Below, piece by piece: positions 25,358-32,962 of a stretch of 64,000 nucleotides of DNA. Origin of the DNA: Amycolatopsis sp. CA-230715 (GTDB taxonomy: Bacteria > Actinomycetota > Actinomycetes > Mycobacteriales > Pseudonocardiaceae); contig NZ_CP059997.1 in assembly GCF_018736145.1 (NCBI RefSeq), forward strand, positions 2,913,501 through 2,977,500, read 5' to 3'. Under the pieces are notes generated by a model that ran no database searches, was not told the origin of the DNA, and saw only the letters and a list, made by a program, of their open reading frames with translations. The translations under genes and the position numbers were made by a program. The first letter of the stretch is position 1; each line of letters opens with the position of its first letter.

Positions 25358-25768
25358 ATGCCGGAACGCAAACCCACGACCGGTGCCTACATCGCGGTGG
25401 GAGCCGTGGTCGTCCTCGGCATCATCGGCACGCTGGCGGGAAAGAGCGAAAAGCCCGCACCGTCCACATCCACCACCTCGCCCACGTATTCGGCTTCGCC
25501 CCTGACGACTTCGCAGCCCGCAGCCGTGAACACCCAGGCGAAGAGTGCGACGGTCCCCGACGTGTCCGGAATGGACCACCAGTCCGCGCAGGACACCATG
25601 CAGGCGGCCGGGTTCTACAACCTCCGCGAGGTCGACGGCACCGGCAAGGGCAGGATGCTGCTGGTCGACCGCAACTGGGTCCAAACAGGACAGTCACCGG
25701 CCGCGGGCACCGTCGCACCGACCGACACGGTGATCACCCTGACCGCGATCAAGTACACCGACAGGTAG
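25358..25768 (+). CDS. Membrane-anchored single-PASTA-domain protein
   Basis: 136 aa. Helix at about residues 10-27 (YIAVGAVVVLGIIGTLAG), a Thr/Ser/Pro linker to residue 62, then one PASTA domain (ATVPDVSGMDHQSAQDTMQAAGFYNLREVDGTGKGR, ending VQTGQSPAAGTVAPTDTVITLTA). PASTA domains bind uncrosslinked muropeptides or beta-lactams when in Ser/Thr kinases and PBPs. Here the domain is alone, with no kinase or transpeptidase attached. AGGAGG precedes ATG at 25358. It may be a peptidoglycan sensor subunit or a decoy (inference). Confidence 0.85.
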   Translation: MPERKPTTGAYIAVGAVVVLGIIGTLAGKSEKPAPSTSTTSPTYSASPLTTSQPAAVNTQAKSATVPDVSGMDHQSAQDTMQAAGFYNLREVDGTGKGRMLLVDRNWVQTGQSPAAGTVAPTDTVITLTAIKYTDR

Positions 25769-25776
25769 GTGCCGCC

Positions 25777-26298
25777 ATGAAGATTCCCAGTCGAAGAACC
25801 GTCACGATCGCTTGCGTCGCGGGCACCGGGTTGCTGTTGACGGGCATCGTGGTCACGGTGGCCCTCCTGGTGCCGGGCCGGTCGATTCCTGGTGCCGCGT
25901 TCGCGCCCAGTGCCACGGCCGAGCCCGTCGTGATTACTTCGTCCAGTAGCGACACCCCGACGCCCACCCCCAGCACACCGTCCATCCCGTACAACCCAGC
26001 CCCGAAGGCAAGCGACTTCAGCTTCAAGGCGAAGGTGACCGAGAAGAAGTGCTTCGGCTCCGCGGGTTGCAGCGTGCGCTACACCCTCGCCGATTTCGAC
26101 TACCTGGGCGTTCTTCCGCTCGACCCCGCCAAACCGTGCACTGTCATCTACGAGGTCACCGGTGGAGAGGACGGAACTGAAACCGGCTCGTTCACCGTTA
26201 CCGGATTGTCCGTCTCCTTCACCGAAAAGAGCACTGTGAGCACGAAGACCTCGAAAGCGACCATCTCGGTGAGACCGGTCGATGTGCTCTGCAGGTGA
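25777..26298 (+). CDS. Exported protein with signal anchor and Thr/Pro linker
   Basis: 173 aa. Signal-type helix at about residues 10-32 (TIACVAGTGLLLTGIVVTVALLV), a Ser/Thr/Pro linker (SSSSDTPTPTPSTPS), then a compact domain with three cysteines (KKCFGSAGCSVRY, KPCTVIYEV) and a final VLCR. The even cysteine count and strand pattern suggest a disulphide-bonded beta domain. It starts eight bases after the PASTA gene and ends directly against the convergent MFS gene, so it is the last of the exported-protein run. Family not recognised. Confidence 0.75.
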   Translation: MKIPSRRTVTIACVAGTGLLLTGIVVTVALLVPGRSIPGAAFAPSATAEPVVITSSSSDTPTPTPSTPSIPYNPAPKASDFSFKAKVTEKKCFGSAGCSVRYTLADFDYLGVLPLDPAKPCTVIYEVTGGEDGTETGSFTVTGLSVSFTEKSTVSTKTSKATISVRPVDVLCR

Positions 26299-27699
26299 TC
26301 ACTTCGAAGCGGCGCTCCTGCCCAGTGACCGGTCCGCCGCCGTGAGCGCGAAGAGCAGTACGCCGAGCACGAGCATGAACCACGTCAGGTTGTGCATGCC
26401 TCCGGTGTCGGCGCGGTGGCTGAAGAAGGCGCCTTGCGCGGCCGAGGCGATGATCGCGCCGAGGTAGCCGAAGGTCCGCAGCAGTCCCGATGAGGACGCG
26501 ATGCGCTCCGGATCCGATTGGCGGTACACCGAGTTTTGGAGCGCGAGGTTGTTCAGTCCCTGCGGGACACCGAACACCAGCGCGACCAGTACCAGCAGCC
26601 AGATCGGGCTGGTTTCGTGCAGTGCCAGCATAAGTCCACATGCGACTATCTGCCCCGCGGCGCCGAGGAGAAGCTTGCCGCGCGGCTGCTCACGCCGCCC
26701 CGTCGTGATCGAAACGACGATCGCGGTGGCGAACACCGGGAACTGCAGCAACCCCGCCATCGAAGCGGACAGGCCGCGCCCCTGTTCCATCCACTGGGTG
26801 TAGCCGTAGACGAAGACGTAGGACCCGGTGAACGCGAGCAGCGCACGGACGTAGGTAGCCAGCAGCGGCAGATTTCCCGCCAGCACCCGCACATCGAGGA
26901 ACGGATCCGCGACGCGTCGTTCCCACAGCACCAAGACGATCGCCGCCGCGACGGTGATCGCGAGCAGGTACCAGGACTCGGCGCGCGGGTTCATCAGGAA
27001 CAGCAGCAGCGAAACCAGCATCACCGCGAAGACGGCCATACCGGTGAAGTCCAGCGACGCCTTGCCCTCACGGCGTTCCGTGCGCGGCAGCCGCCACACA
27101 CCGAGGACCAGGCAGACGAGCGAAAGCGGGATGTTGACCGCCAACGTGGTGCGCCAGCCGCCGAGGCCGATCAGCAGACCGCCGAGCGAAGGCCCGATCA
27201 CCGCGATCGTCTGCGTGGCCACCGCGAGCGCCGTCAGCACTCCGGCCGGGCTGTCCCGTCCAGTGCGTTGCGCCTCGCGCCTGGTCAACGCCATCGCGGC
27301 CGGATATCCCGCGCACGTGCCGAAACCGAGCACCACCCTGGCGGCGATGAGCACGCCGAGGTTCGGCGCCAGCATGCCGAGCACACCGGCGATCCCGGTG
27401 AGCCCCGCCCCGGCGAGGTACAGCGGCCGCGGCCCGTAGAGGTCGACGAGCCGCCCCACCACCGGCTGCCCGATCGCGGTGGCCAGGTACAACGCGGACA
27501 CCAGCCACGCCGTCCGCGCGGGCGGCGCCCCGAACGCGACCCCGATCGGCACCAGCGACACCGACAGGATCGACGAGTTCACCGGGTTGAGGACGGCCCC
27601 GAGCATCATCGGCAACAAGAGCCGCCGATCGAACCCGCCCCGCTCCCGGCGCGACGACCTGACCACGACCTTGCGCAACGCCGTCAGTGCCGTCAACAC
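26299..27699 (-). CDS. MFS transporter (DHA2-like drug exporter)
   Basis: 466 aa with about 14 hydrophobic helices. MFS hallmarks are visible: ILSVSLVPIGVAFG in TM1, GRLVDLYGPRPLYLAG (motif A variant), GFGTCAGYPAAMALT, and ATQTIAVIGPSLGGLLIGLGGWRTTLAVNIPL (motif C region). The start is GTG at 27699 with GGAG further upstream. A 36-bp palindrome lies 45-80 bases upstream and probably serves as the operator of a repressor encoded elsewhere, since no regulator gene is adjacent. Substrate unknown. Confidence 0.9.
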   Translation of the reverse strand: MLTALTALRKVVVRSSRRERGGFDRRLLLPMMLGAVLNPVNSSILSVSLVPIGVAFGAPPARTAWLVSALYLATAIGQPVVGRLVDLYGPRPLYLAGAGLTGIAGVLGMLAPNLGVLIAARVVLGFGTCAGYPAAMALTRREAQRTGRDSPAGVLTALAVATQTIAVIGPSLGGLLIGLGGWRTTLAVNIPLSLVCLVLGVWRLPRTERREGKASLDFTGMAVFAVMLVSLLLFLMNPRAESWYLLAITVAAAIVLVLWERRVADPFLDVRVLAGNLPLLATYVRALLAFTGSYVFVYGYTQWMEQGRGLSASMAGLLQFPVFATAIVVSITTGRREQPRGKLLLGAAGQIVACGLMLALHETSPIWLLVLVALVFGVPQGLNNLALQNSVYRQSDPERIASSSGLLRTFGYLGAIIASAAQGAFFSHRADTGGMHNLTWFMLVLGVLLFALTAADRSLGRSAASK

Positions 27700-27743
27700 C
27701 GGCTCAGCCGCTCCGTGGTCCCATCCATGCCCACCACGATGAA

Positions 27744-27779
27744 CTCTTCAGTCCAAACTGTCAAGTTTGGACTGAAGAG
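27744..27779. promoter_or_regulatory. 36-bp perfect palindromic operator upstream of MFS gene
   Basis: CTCTTCAGTCCAAACT (27744-27759), spacer GTCA, then the exact reverse complement AGTTTGGACTGAAGAG (27764-27779). On the minus strand TTGACA (27764-27759) falls across the centre, so a bound repressor would cover the -35 of the MFS promoter; the -10 at normal spacing is weak. It lies between the divergent MFS gene and the small membrane gene at 27858 and could control both. Confidence 0.7.
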
Positions 27780-27857
27780 ATGGTCTGGTCAGTCTTGCCT
27801 GTTAACACATCCGCGGCGCGGCGCGACCTCCAGATGACCAGACAGGAAGGAAGGGCC

Positions 27858-28181
27858 ATGACCAGTACCGAGCGCACGATGCACGATTTCGTGGAATCAC
27901 GAGACGTCGGCAGCCCGTCCATCGAGACCCGGCTGACCCACTGGATAGCCGAGCCCGCGGAAGCCGACCTCACCGCGGATCAAGCCCTGCTCAGGGAAAT
28001 CCTGATCCAGCAGCTGGCCGCGCGCAAACACCTGCTCGTACTCGCGGTGATCGCCGTCGTGTTCTCCATCCTCACGGCGATCTGCGCGATCGTGATAGCC
28101 GTCCAAATAGGACACGTCAGCAGCCGCAGCTCATCGAGCAGCAGCTACTCCTCGTACTGCACGCTGCACGACTGCTCCTAG
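27858..28181 (+). CDS. Small single-pass membrane protein with Ser-rich tail
   Basis: 107 aa. Acidic N-terminal half (RLTHWIAEPAEADLTADQALLREILIQQLAARK) that looks alpha-helical, one helix at about residues 64-86 (HLLVLAVIAVVFSILTAICAIVIAV), then SSRSSSSSSYSSY and a two-cysteine end (YCTLHDCS). ATG at 27858 follows GGAAGGAAGGG. It overlaps the convergent HD-domain gene by 4 bases. Function unknown. Confidence 0.7.
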   Translation: MTSTERTMHDFVESRDVGSPSIETRLTHWIAEPAEADLTADQALLREILIQQLAARKHLLVLAVIAVVFSILTAICAIVIAVQIGHVSSRSSSSSSYSSYCTLHDCS

Positions 28182-28735
28182 CGGTGCCGCCACGCCAGCG
28201 AGGAGAGGTTTACCGCGGCTTCGGCGACCCGGCGCGCGGTGTCGGTCAGCAAGCCGTCCAGCGCGCTGTCGATCCACTGCTGCACGAGCTGCGCACCGGT
28301 GTCGCGATACTCGACCGCCTGGAGCAGCATTTCGAGCTTGTCGGCATCTTTCGCGCACCGCGATTCCGGCGTCTCGCGCGCTTCGTATTCATCGACAGCC
28401 GCGCGCACGACGTTCTGCGACGCGAGCGGGAGCCCGCTTGTCTGGTCACCCGTGATCTGCCGAGGATCAGGCTTGGTCAGGTACCCCGCGACCGTGCGCG
28501 GCAGATCGCCGGTGCGCGTCTCCTGCGTGTCGTGCCACAACGCGAGGAACGCCGCGCGCTCGGGATTGGCGCCTTCCTCGGCGGCGAGCAACCCCGCCAA
28601 CTGCGCGACCCGCATCGAATGCTCGGCCACCGACTCCGGATCACGAATCCCTGCCTGCCACCAGCCAGCGCGCCGGATGCGCTTCAGCACACCCAGCTCG
28701 TACCCGAACGCCGCGATCGCAGCGGACTCTTCCAT
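28178..28735 (-). CDS. HD-domain phosphohydrolase (YfbR/HDDC2-like)
   Basis: 185 aa. The metal-binding HD pattern is complete: SVAEHSMRVAQLAGLL (His), FLALWHDTQETRTGD (His-Asp) and a later CAKDADKLEMLLQAVEY (Asp). This is the layout of 5'-deoxynucleotidases and related HDDC2 proteins, so it may dephosphorylate deoxynucleoside monophosphates (family inference). ATG at 28735 has GGGGAG about eight bases upstream. A strong hairpin lies just upstream at 28754-28780. Confidence 0.88.
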   Translation of the reverse strand: MEESAAIAAFGYELGVLKRIRRAGWWQAGIRDPESVAEHSMRVAQLAGLLAAEEGANPERAAFLALWHDTQETRTGDLPRTVAGYLTKPDPRQITGDQTSGLPLASQNVVRAAVDEYEARETPESRCAKDADKLEMLLQAVEYRDTGAQLVQQWIDSALDGLLTDTARRVAEAAVNLSSLAWRHR

Positions 28736-28753
28736 CGCGCACTCCCCTTCGCT

Positions 28754-28780
28754 CAGCGGGCGCGATTATCGCGCCCGCTG
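28754..28780. terminator. Perfect 12-bp hairpin with 3-base loop
   Basis: CAGCGGGCGCGA-TTA-TCGCGCCCGCTG, 12 perfect pairs, located between the HD gene start (28735, minus strand) and the fadE remnant at 28795. There is no U-run, as is common for actinobacterial hairpin terminators. It could stop leftward transcription coming from the island or act in the leader of the HD gene. Confidence 0.5.
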
Positions 28781-28794
28781 CGAAGAGACGTGTT

Positions 28795-28849
28795 GTCAGC
28801 CCATCAGCAGCGCTCGCGCCTTCGCAGATCTGGTGGTCTTAGCGTCGTG
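28795..28849 (-). pseudogene. Degenerate copy of the fadE25 3' end
   Basis: Aligned by eye to the fadE25 end at 31696-31780. Bases 28795-28817 match 31696-31718 at 20 of 23 positions. Bases 28818-28849 match 31748-31780 at about 28 of 33 with one gap. The 29 bases between (31719-31747) are missing here. Both copies are in the same orientation, and the island genes lie between them. This is best read as a decayed duplicate left by insertion or recombination of the 28.8-31.7 kb segment. Confidence 0.7.
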
Positions 28850-28896
28850 TATCCGCGACCTGTGGAGGTTCGATCAGACGCGTGTGAGTAGTCCTG

Positions 28897-28912
28897 CTCA
28901 TGGCTGTATGAG
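28897..28912. promoter_or_regulatory. Dyad in the leader of the type VII island
   Basis: CTCAT-GGCTGT-ATGAG, in the 180-base non-coding stretch before the EspC-like gene. TGAGTA also occurs at 28884-28889 and again from 28909, so the motif is repeated. Possibly an operator for the island operon; no regulator is encoded nearby. Confidence 0.3.
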
Positions 28913-29031
28913 TACGCCCCGGCGTGCGCGGTTGGTAGCGCGGGTGTCACGATGGGGTGAACGGTCACGACGCGCCGCTGCATGGCGCACATGATGACCC
29001 GATCAACCTTTGAGAGCCGGGGAGGGCTTGC

Positions 29032-29331
29032 ATGGGTTACATCACAGTGCCGGAAGCGTTGAGGGCTGCGGCCAGAGCCGGGCACGGGGCAGCGACAGAA
29101 CTGGCAGGGGCCGACTGCGGTGGCCCTGTGCGCGAGGTGAGTGCGGCGATGCCGGGCACGCGGTCGGCGGGAGCGGCGTCCGGATACGCGGACTCGTGGG
29201 CGTTGTCGTTCAAGAATTGGTGCTCCGAGGCTGAGCAGCGCGCGAGCAGACTGGCGACCGCCGCCGACACCTACGTGGCTGGTGATGATCACGCCAGGGC
29301 CATACTACCCGGCGCCGCTGGGGGCCAGTGA
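29032..29331 (+). CDS. EspC-like type VII secretion target
   Basis: 99 aa, all-helical, small WXG100-superfamily-like protein. VPEALRAAARAGHGAATELAG, a mid-protein segment GAASGYADSWALSFKNWCSEAEQRASRLATAADTYVAGDDHA with the Trp-containing turn, and the Yxxx[DE]-like end YVAGDDHA are typical of ESX secretion targets (PF10824 type). GGGGAGGG precedes ATG at 29032. It overlaps the next gene by one base (TGATG), the usual arrangement for a small helical partner co-secreted with a larger effector. Confidence 0.75.
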   Translation: MGYITVPEALRAAARAGHGAATELAGADCGGPVREVSAAMPGTRSAGAASGYADSWALSFKNWCSEAEQRASRLATAADTYVAGDDHARAILPGAAGGQ

Positions 29332-30979
29332 TGGTCACGGTGGGCGAGGTGAAGCGCTGGAACCCGGGTGCTCTCAACGGAATCGCGTCCGCGATCCAAC
29401 AGCGTGAGCAAGTGTTGATCCACTCCGGAGACGACTACGGCAAGATCCTTCCGGTGGACGGCTGGGAAGGATCCGCCGCCGACACCGCGGTCTCATCGCA
29501 TAAGAACTTGATGGACCAGATCGAAACCCTCGCGGCGGGGGCGAGCGTGGTGTGCAAGGCATTGATGCAGGCATCGGACGCGATCCCCGCGTGCAGGACG
29601 CGATCCACGGCGCGGAGGAGTTGGCGCACCGTTACGACTACATCGTCGGCGACGATGGCAGCGTGACCGACACATTCGCGGGTAAGGAGCCGCCCCCGGA
29701 GATGCATCCCGAAGACCGCGCCCGCGCGCACGACCAGGTGGTGGCGGATCTTCAGCAGGCCGCCCGAACCGCCGAAGACATCGACAACGACCTGGCAACG
29801 GTGTTCGACCGGGCCGCGCAAGGCGGGTTCAGCCCTGGTGGCGCGACCACTGTCGCCGCGGCCGCGGCGACAGGCGCGGCCGACCTGGGACTCACCCTGC
29901 CGCCACCGCCACCGGATGCGACCCCGGCACAGAACGCTGCGTGGTGGGCAACCCTGTCCCCTGCGGGCAAAGCGCTCTACCTCCAGGGCAACCCCGAACA
30001 GGTAGGCAGCCTCGACGGGCTGCCTGCGACTGCCCGCAACGACGCGAACCACATTGTGTTGGACCGCACGCGGGCGGGGTTGCTCGACGAACGAGCGACC
30101 CTGGAGCAGGAGTTGAAACGGTACCAGGGCGCCCCACTCGCGCTCCAGCAACCGCTGTTCGCCCGCATCGACAAGATCGACAAGCTCGTCGCGGGAATCG
30201 ACCAGATCACCCAGCGGGTAGACCATCCCCGACCAGGACAGCCCCCGGCGTACATTCTTGGTATCGACTCGAAAAACGCTGGTCACGCGATCATCGCGGT
30301 GGGCAACCCGGACACCTCGTCCAACGTGGCGACCTACGTACCCGGCACCACTGCGGGACTCGACGGCGTCAACACGGACATCTACCGTGCGGACGCGATG
30401 GCTGCCAGCGCAGGACGCGCTGGTTCTCCGTCCACTTCGGTGATCATGTGGGCGGGGTATGACGCACCGCAGGATCTCGGTGAGGCGGCCAGCACCAGCT
30501 ACGCCGACAAGGCCGAACCCAGCCTGCACCGCTTTCAAGAAGGACTCAACGCCAGCCACTCACCGGAGCCGATGACCAAGACCGTCCTTGGCCACAGCTA
30601 CGGCACCACCGTCGTCGGACAGACTGCCCGAGACATGGGTTTGAGCGCAGACCGCCTGGTCATGGTCGCCAGCCCCGGTATCGGCGTCGAACACGCCCGC
30701 GACCTCAAACTCGACGGTGTACCGAGTGACCAGGTCGGTGATCGGTTGTACTCGACCGAGGCAGCCACCGATCCGATTCCACTCGCGACAAACTTCCGCA
30801 GCCCGGCCACGGACAACGTCGACCCCTTGGGGCCGGATCCCACAATGCCGTGGTTCGGCGGGCACAGTTTCGAGTCCGACCCAGGCAGCCCAATCTCATC
30901 ACACGGCGACTACTGGAATCGAGATTCACGTTCCCTGCGCTCCATAGGGTCCCTCATCGCAGGAGGCCGGCCGAATTGA
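29331..30979 (+). pseudogene. WXG/T7SS-domain plus DUF1023 alpha/beta hydrolase, frameshifted
   Basis: Two open frames make one protein of about 549 aa. Frame A (from ATG 29331) encodes VTVGEVKRWNPGALNGIAS...DGWEGSAADTAVSSH...VCKALMQASDAIP, a WXG100-like N-terminal domain. Frame B continues VQDAIHGAEELAHRYDYIV... into a DUF1023 alpha/beta hydrolase with nucleophile elbow LGHSYGTTVVGQTARDMGL and ASPGIGVEHARDL. One missing G near 29589 (CCCC-GCGTG where CCC-GGC-GTG is expected) joins them exactly. The downstream frame has no ribosome site of its own. This is either a real -1 mutation that inactivates the gene or a sequencing error. As intact protein it would be a type VII-exported esterase/lipase-like effector. 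Confidence 0.75.
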
Positions 30980-30999
30980 TCATCAGAACGGGAATTGCT

Positions 31000-31493
31000 A
31001 TGCACAAGCGGGCTAAGCTAGCCGCCACGATCACCGTTGTCGTTTCTCTTTTGACGGGCTGCGGAGGTAGCATGGAACCGGAAAAACGGCAACCCTGGCC
31101 GAAGTCCAAGAAATTCTACGCAAGGACATGCTCGCAGCCGCGACTGCTACCTTCCCACCCGGCTACAAGCTGACGGAAACACCACCGCAGCCGCAGAATT
31201 ACACCGATCCCTCGGGAAAGGAAGACGGCAGGCAGAACATCGGGCTCAACTTCTGGGTGGACGGCGTCGACAACGCGAAAACGGACTCATATTTCGACGC
31301 GTTCAAGGCATGGTGGAACACTCACGGGTGGTCCGTTCGGACCGACAGCCGACCGAACGACACATTCATCAACGCGAAGCGCGACGAATACGGTATGAGC
31401 CTGGAGACGACAAGGACAGCAGAAAAACGGATTTCGATCGGCGGAAGCACTCCGTGGGTATGGCCCAACGGCACGCCAGAACCATCACGATGA
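31000..31493 (+). pseudogene. Lipoprotein gene with -1 frameshift
   Basis: ATG at 31000 begins HKRAKLAATITVVVSLLTGC, a lipoprotein signal with Cys21 as lipidation site, then GGSMEPEK. In the A5 run at 31082-31086 the frame breaks. Adding one A restores KTATLAEVQEILRKDMLAA followed by TATFPPGYKLTETPPQPQ...INAKRDEYGMSLE...GSTPWVWPNGT to the stop at 31493. GGGA lies seven bases before the ATG. The protein would be about 164 aa, exported and membrane-anchored. It follows the DUF1023 gene by 20 bases and may have been its partner or protective factor. Confidence 0.65.
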
Positions 31494-31696
31494 GCTGGCC
31501 GCGTGGCGAACAAGTTGCCCCATGCGCCACAGCGCATGCGAATGGGTACCGCCTGTCACTTCACTGCTAAGGCCCGCGGCGGAGGCTGCTGCCCAACTCC
31601 TTCGACCGAGCCACGCTGGCGCCAGCAACAGCCGACGACAGCGAACCGTAGGAGATTACGTTATGCGCCCGCAGAAGCACGGCGGCAACCAGAAAG

Positions 31697-32860
31697 TCAG
31701 CCCTTCAGCAACGCTCGGGCCATCACCATGCGCTGGATCTGGTTGGTGCCTTCGTAGATCTGGGTGATCTTCGCGTCGCGCATCATGCGTTCCACCGGGA
31801 AGTCCCGCGTGTAGCCCGCGCCGCCGAAGAGCTGTACGGCGTCGGTGGTCACGGACATCGCGATGTCGGAGGCGTACGACTTGGCGGCCGAGGCCATGAA
31901 GCCCGCGCGCTTGTCACCGCGTTCGGTCGCGGCGGCGGAGGCGTAGACGAGGTGCCGCGCCGCTTCGATCTTGGTGCCCATGTCGGCGAGCATGAACTGC
32001 ACGCCCTGGAACTCGCCGATCGCCTTCCCGAACTGCTTGCGCTCCTTCACGTAGGCGACCGCGGCGTCGAGCGCGCCCTGTGCGATGCCCAGTGCCTGCG
32101 CGCCGATGGTGGGGCGCGTGTGGTCCAGTGTGCGCAGTGCGGTCTTCAGGCCGGTGCCGGGCTCGCCGATGATCCGGTCGGCGGGGATCTCGCAGTTCTC
32201 GAAGTGGATCTCGCGGGTCGGCGAGCCCTTGATGCCGAGTTTGCGCTCCTTCGGGCCCACCGAGAAGCCGGGGTCGTCCTTGTGCACGGCGAACGCGGAG
32301 ATCCCGTTCGCCTTCTTCTCCGCTTCGGGGTCCGTCACGGCCATCACCGTGTACCAGGTGGACTCGCCCGCGTTCGTGATCCACGCCTTGGTGCCGTTCA
32401 GCACCCACGAGCCGCCTTCGAGGCGGGCCCGCGTGCGCATCGACGCGGTGTCCGAACCGGCCTCGCGCTCCGAAAGCGCGTACGACGCCGAGGCCTCGCC
32501 CGACGCGATGGACGGCAGCACGAGCTTCTTCACCTGGTCCGAAGCGGACAGCAGGATCGGCTGGGTGCCCAGCTTGTTCACCGCGGGGATCAGCGAGGCC
32601 GACGCGTCGACGCGGGCGACTTCTTCGATCACCACGCACGCCGCGATCGCGTCCGCGCCCTGGCCCTCGTACTCCTCGGGGATGTGCACGGCGTTGAAAC
32701 CGGCCTTGACCAGCGCGTCGCGCGCCTCGGCCGGGTACCGCTCCTGCTCGTCGACCTCGGCCGCGAACGGCGCGATCTCCTTCTCCGCCAGCGCGCGCAC
32801 GGCAGCCCGCAGCTCCTCGTGCTCCTCGCCAAGCTGGTAAAGACCGGGACCGTCCGACAC
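31697..32860 (-). CDS. fadE25: Acyl-CoA dehydrogenase
   Basis: 387-aa FAD enzyme of beta-oxidation. N-terminal helical domain (LGEEHEELRAAVRALAEKEIAPFAAEVDEQERYP), FAD/substrate signature YALSEREAGSDTASM, TKAWITNAGE, RPTIGAQALGIAQGALDAAVAYVKERKQFG, and the C-terminal RDAKITQIYEGTNQIQRMVMARALLKG with the catalytic-type Glu in YEGTN. GTG at 32860 has AGAGG eight bases upstream; 387 aa agrees with M. tuberculosis FadE25 (389). Its position near purE-purK is also conserved. Its 3' end is the edge of the type VII island, and a decayed copy of that end lies at 28795. Confidence 0.93.
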   Translation of the reverse strand: MSDGPGLYQLGEEHEELRAAVRALAEKEIAPFAAEVDEQERYPAEARDALVKAGFNAVHIPEEYEGQGADAIAACVVIEEVARVDASASLIPAVNKLGTQPILLSASDQVKKLVLPSIASGEASASYALSEREAGSDTASMRTRARLEGGSWVLNGTKAWITNAGESTWYTVMAVTDPEAEKKANGISAFAVHKDDPGFSVGPKERKLGIKGSPTREIHFENCEIPADRIIGEPGTGLKTALRTLDHTRPTIGAQALGIAQGALDAAVAYVKERKQFGKAIGEFQGVQFMLADMGTKIEAARHLVYASAAATERGDKRAGFMASAAKSYASDIAMSVTTDAVQLFGGAGYTRDFPVERMMRDAKITQIYEGTNQIQRMVMARALLKG

Positions 32861-32926
32861 CTTCAACACCTCTCCACGCGATACAGGGGCTTCCCGCGAT
32901 GTTAGCGCTCGTTTACCACACGGTGC

Positions 32927-32956
32927 TTGTGTCGTCCGCCGCATTCTTCGTACCGT
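32927..32956 (+). promoter_or_regulatory. Candidate leaderless promoter of the acyl-CoA synthetase gene
   Basis: TTGTGT (32927-32932), 18-base spacer, TACCGT (32951-32956), then six bases to ATG at 32963. Transcription would start at or next to the A of the start codon, and no Shine-Dalgarno is present. Confidence 0.5.
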
Positions 32957-32962
32957 GCAGTG

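Noticed and set aside
29328..29666. Reading the first frame as a complete 112-aa protein.
   Set aside because: Its last 26 residues (ACRTRSTARRSWRTV...) are unlike any secretion protein, while the other frame continues the family sequence from exactly that point; a frameshift explains it better.
31494..31696. Possible transposon or integrase remnant between the lipoprotein gene and fadE25.
   Set aside because: No transposase-like reading frame, terminal inverted repeat or integrase motif can be seen; only unassignable sequence.
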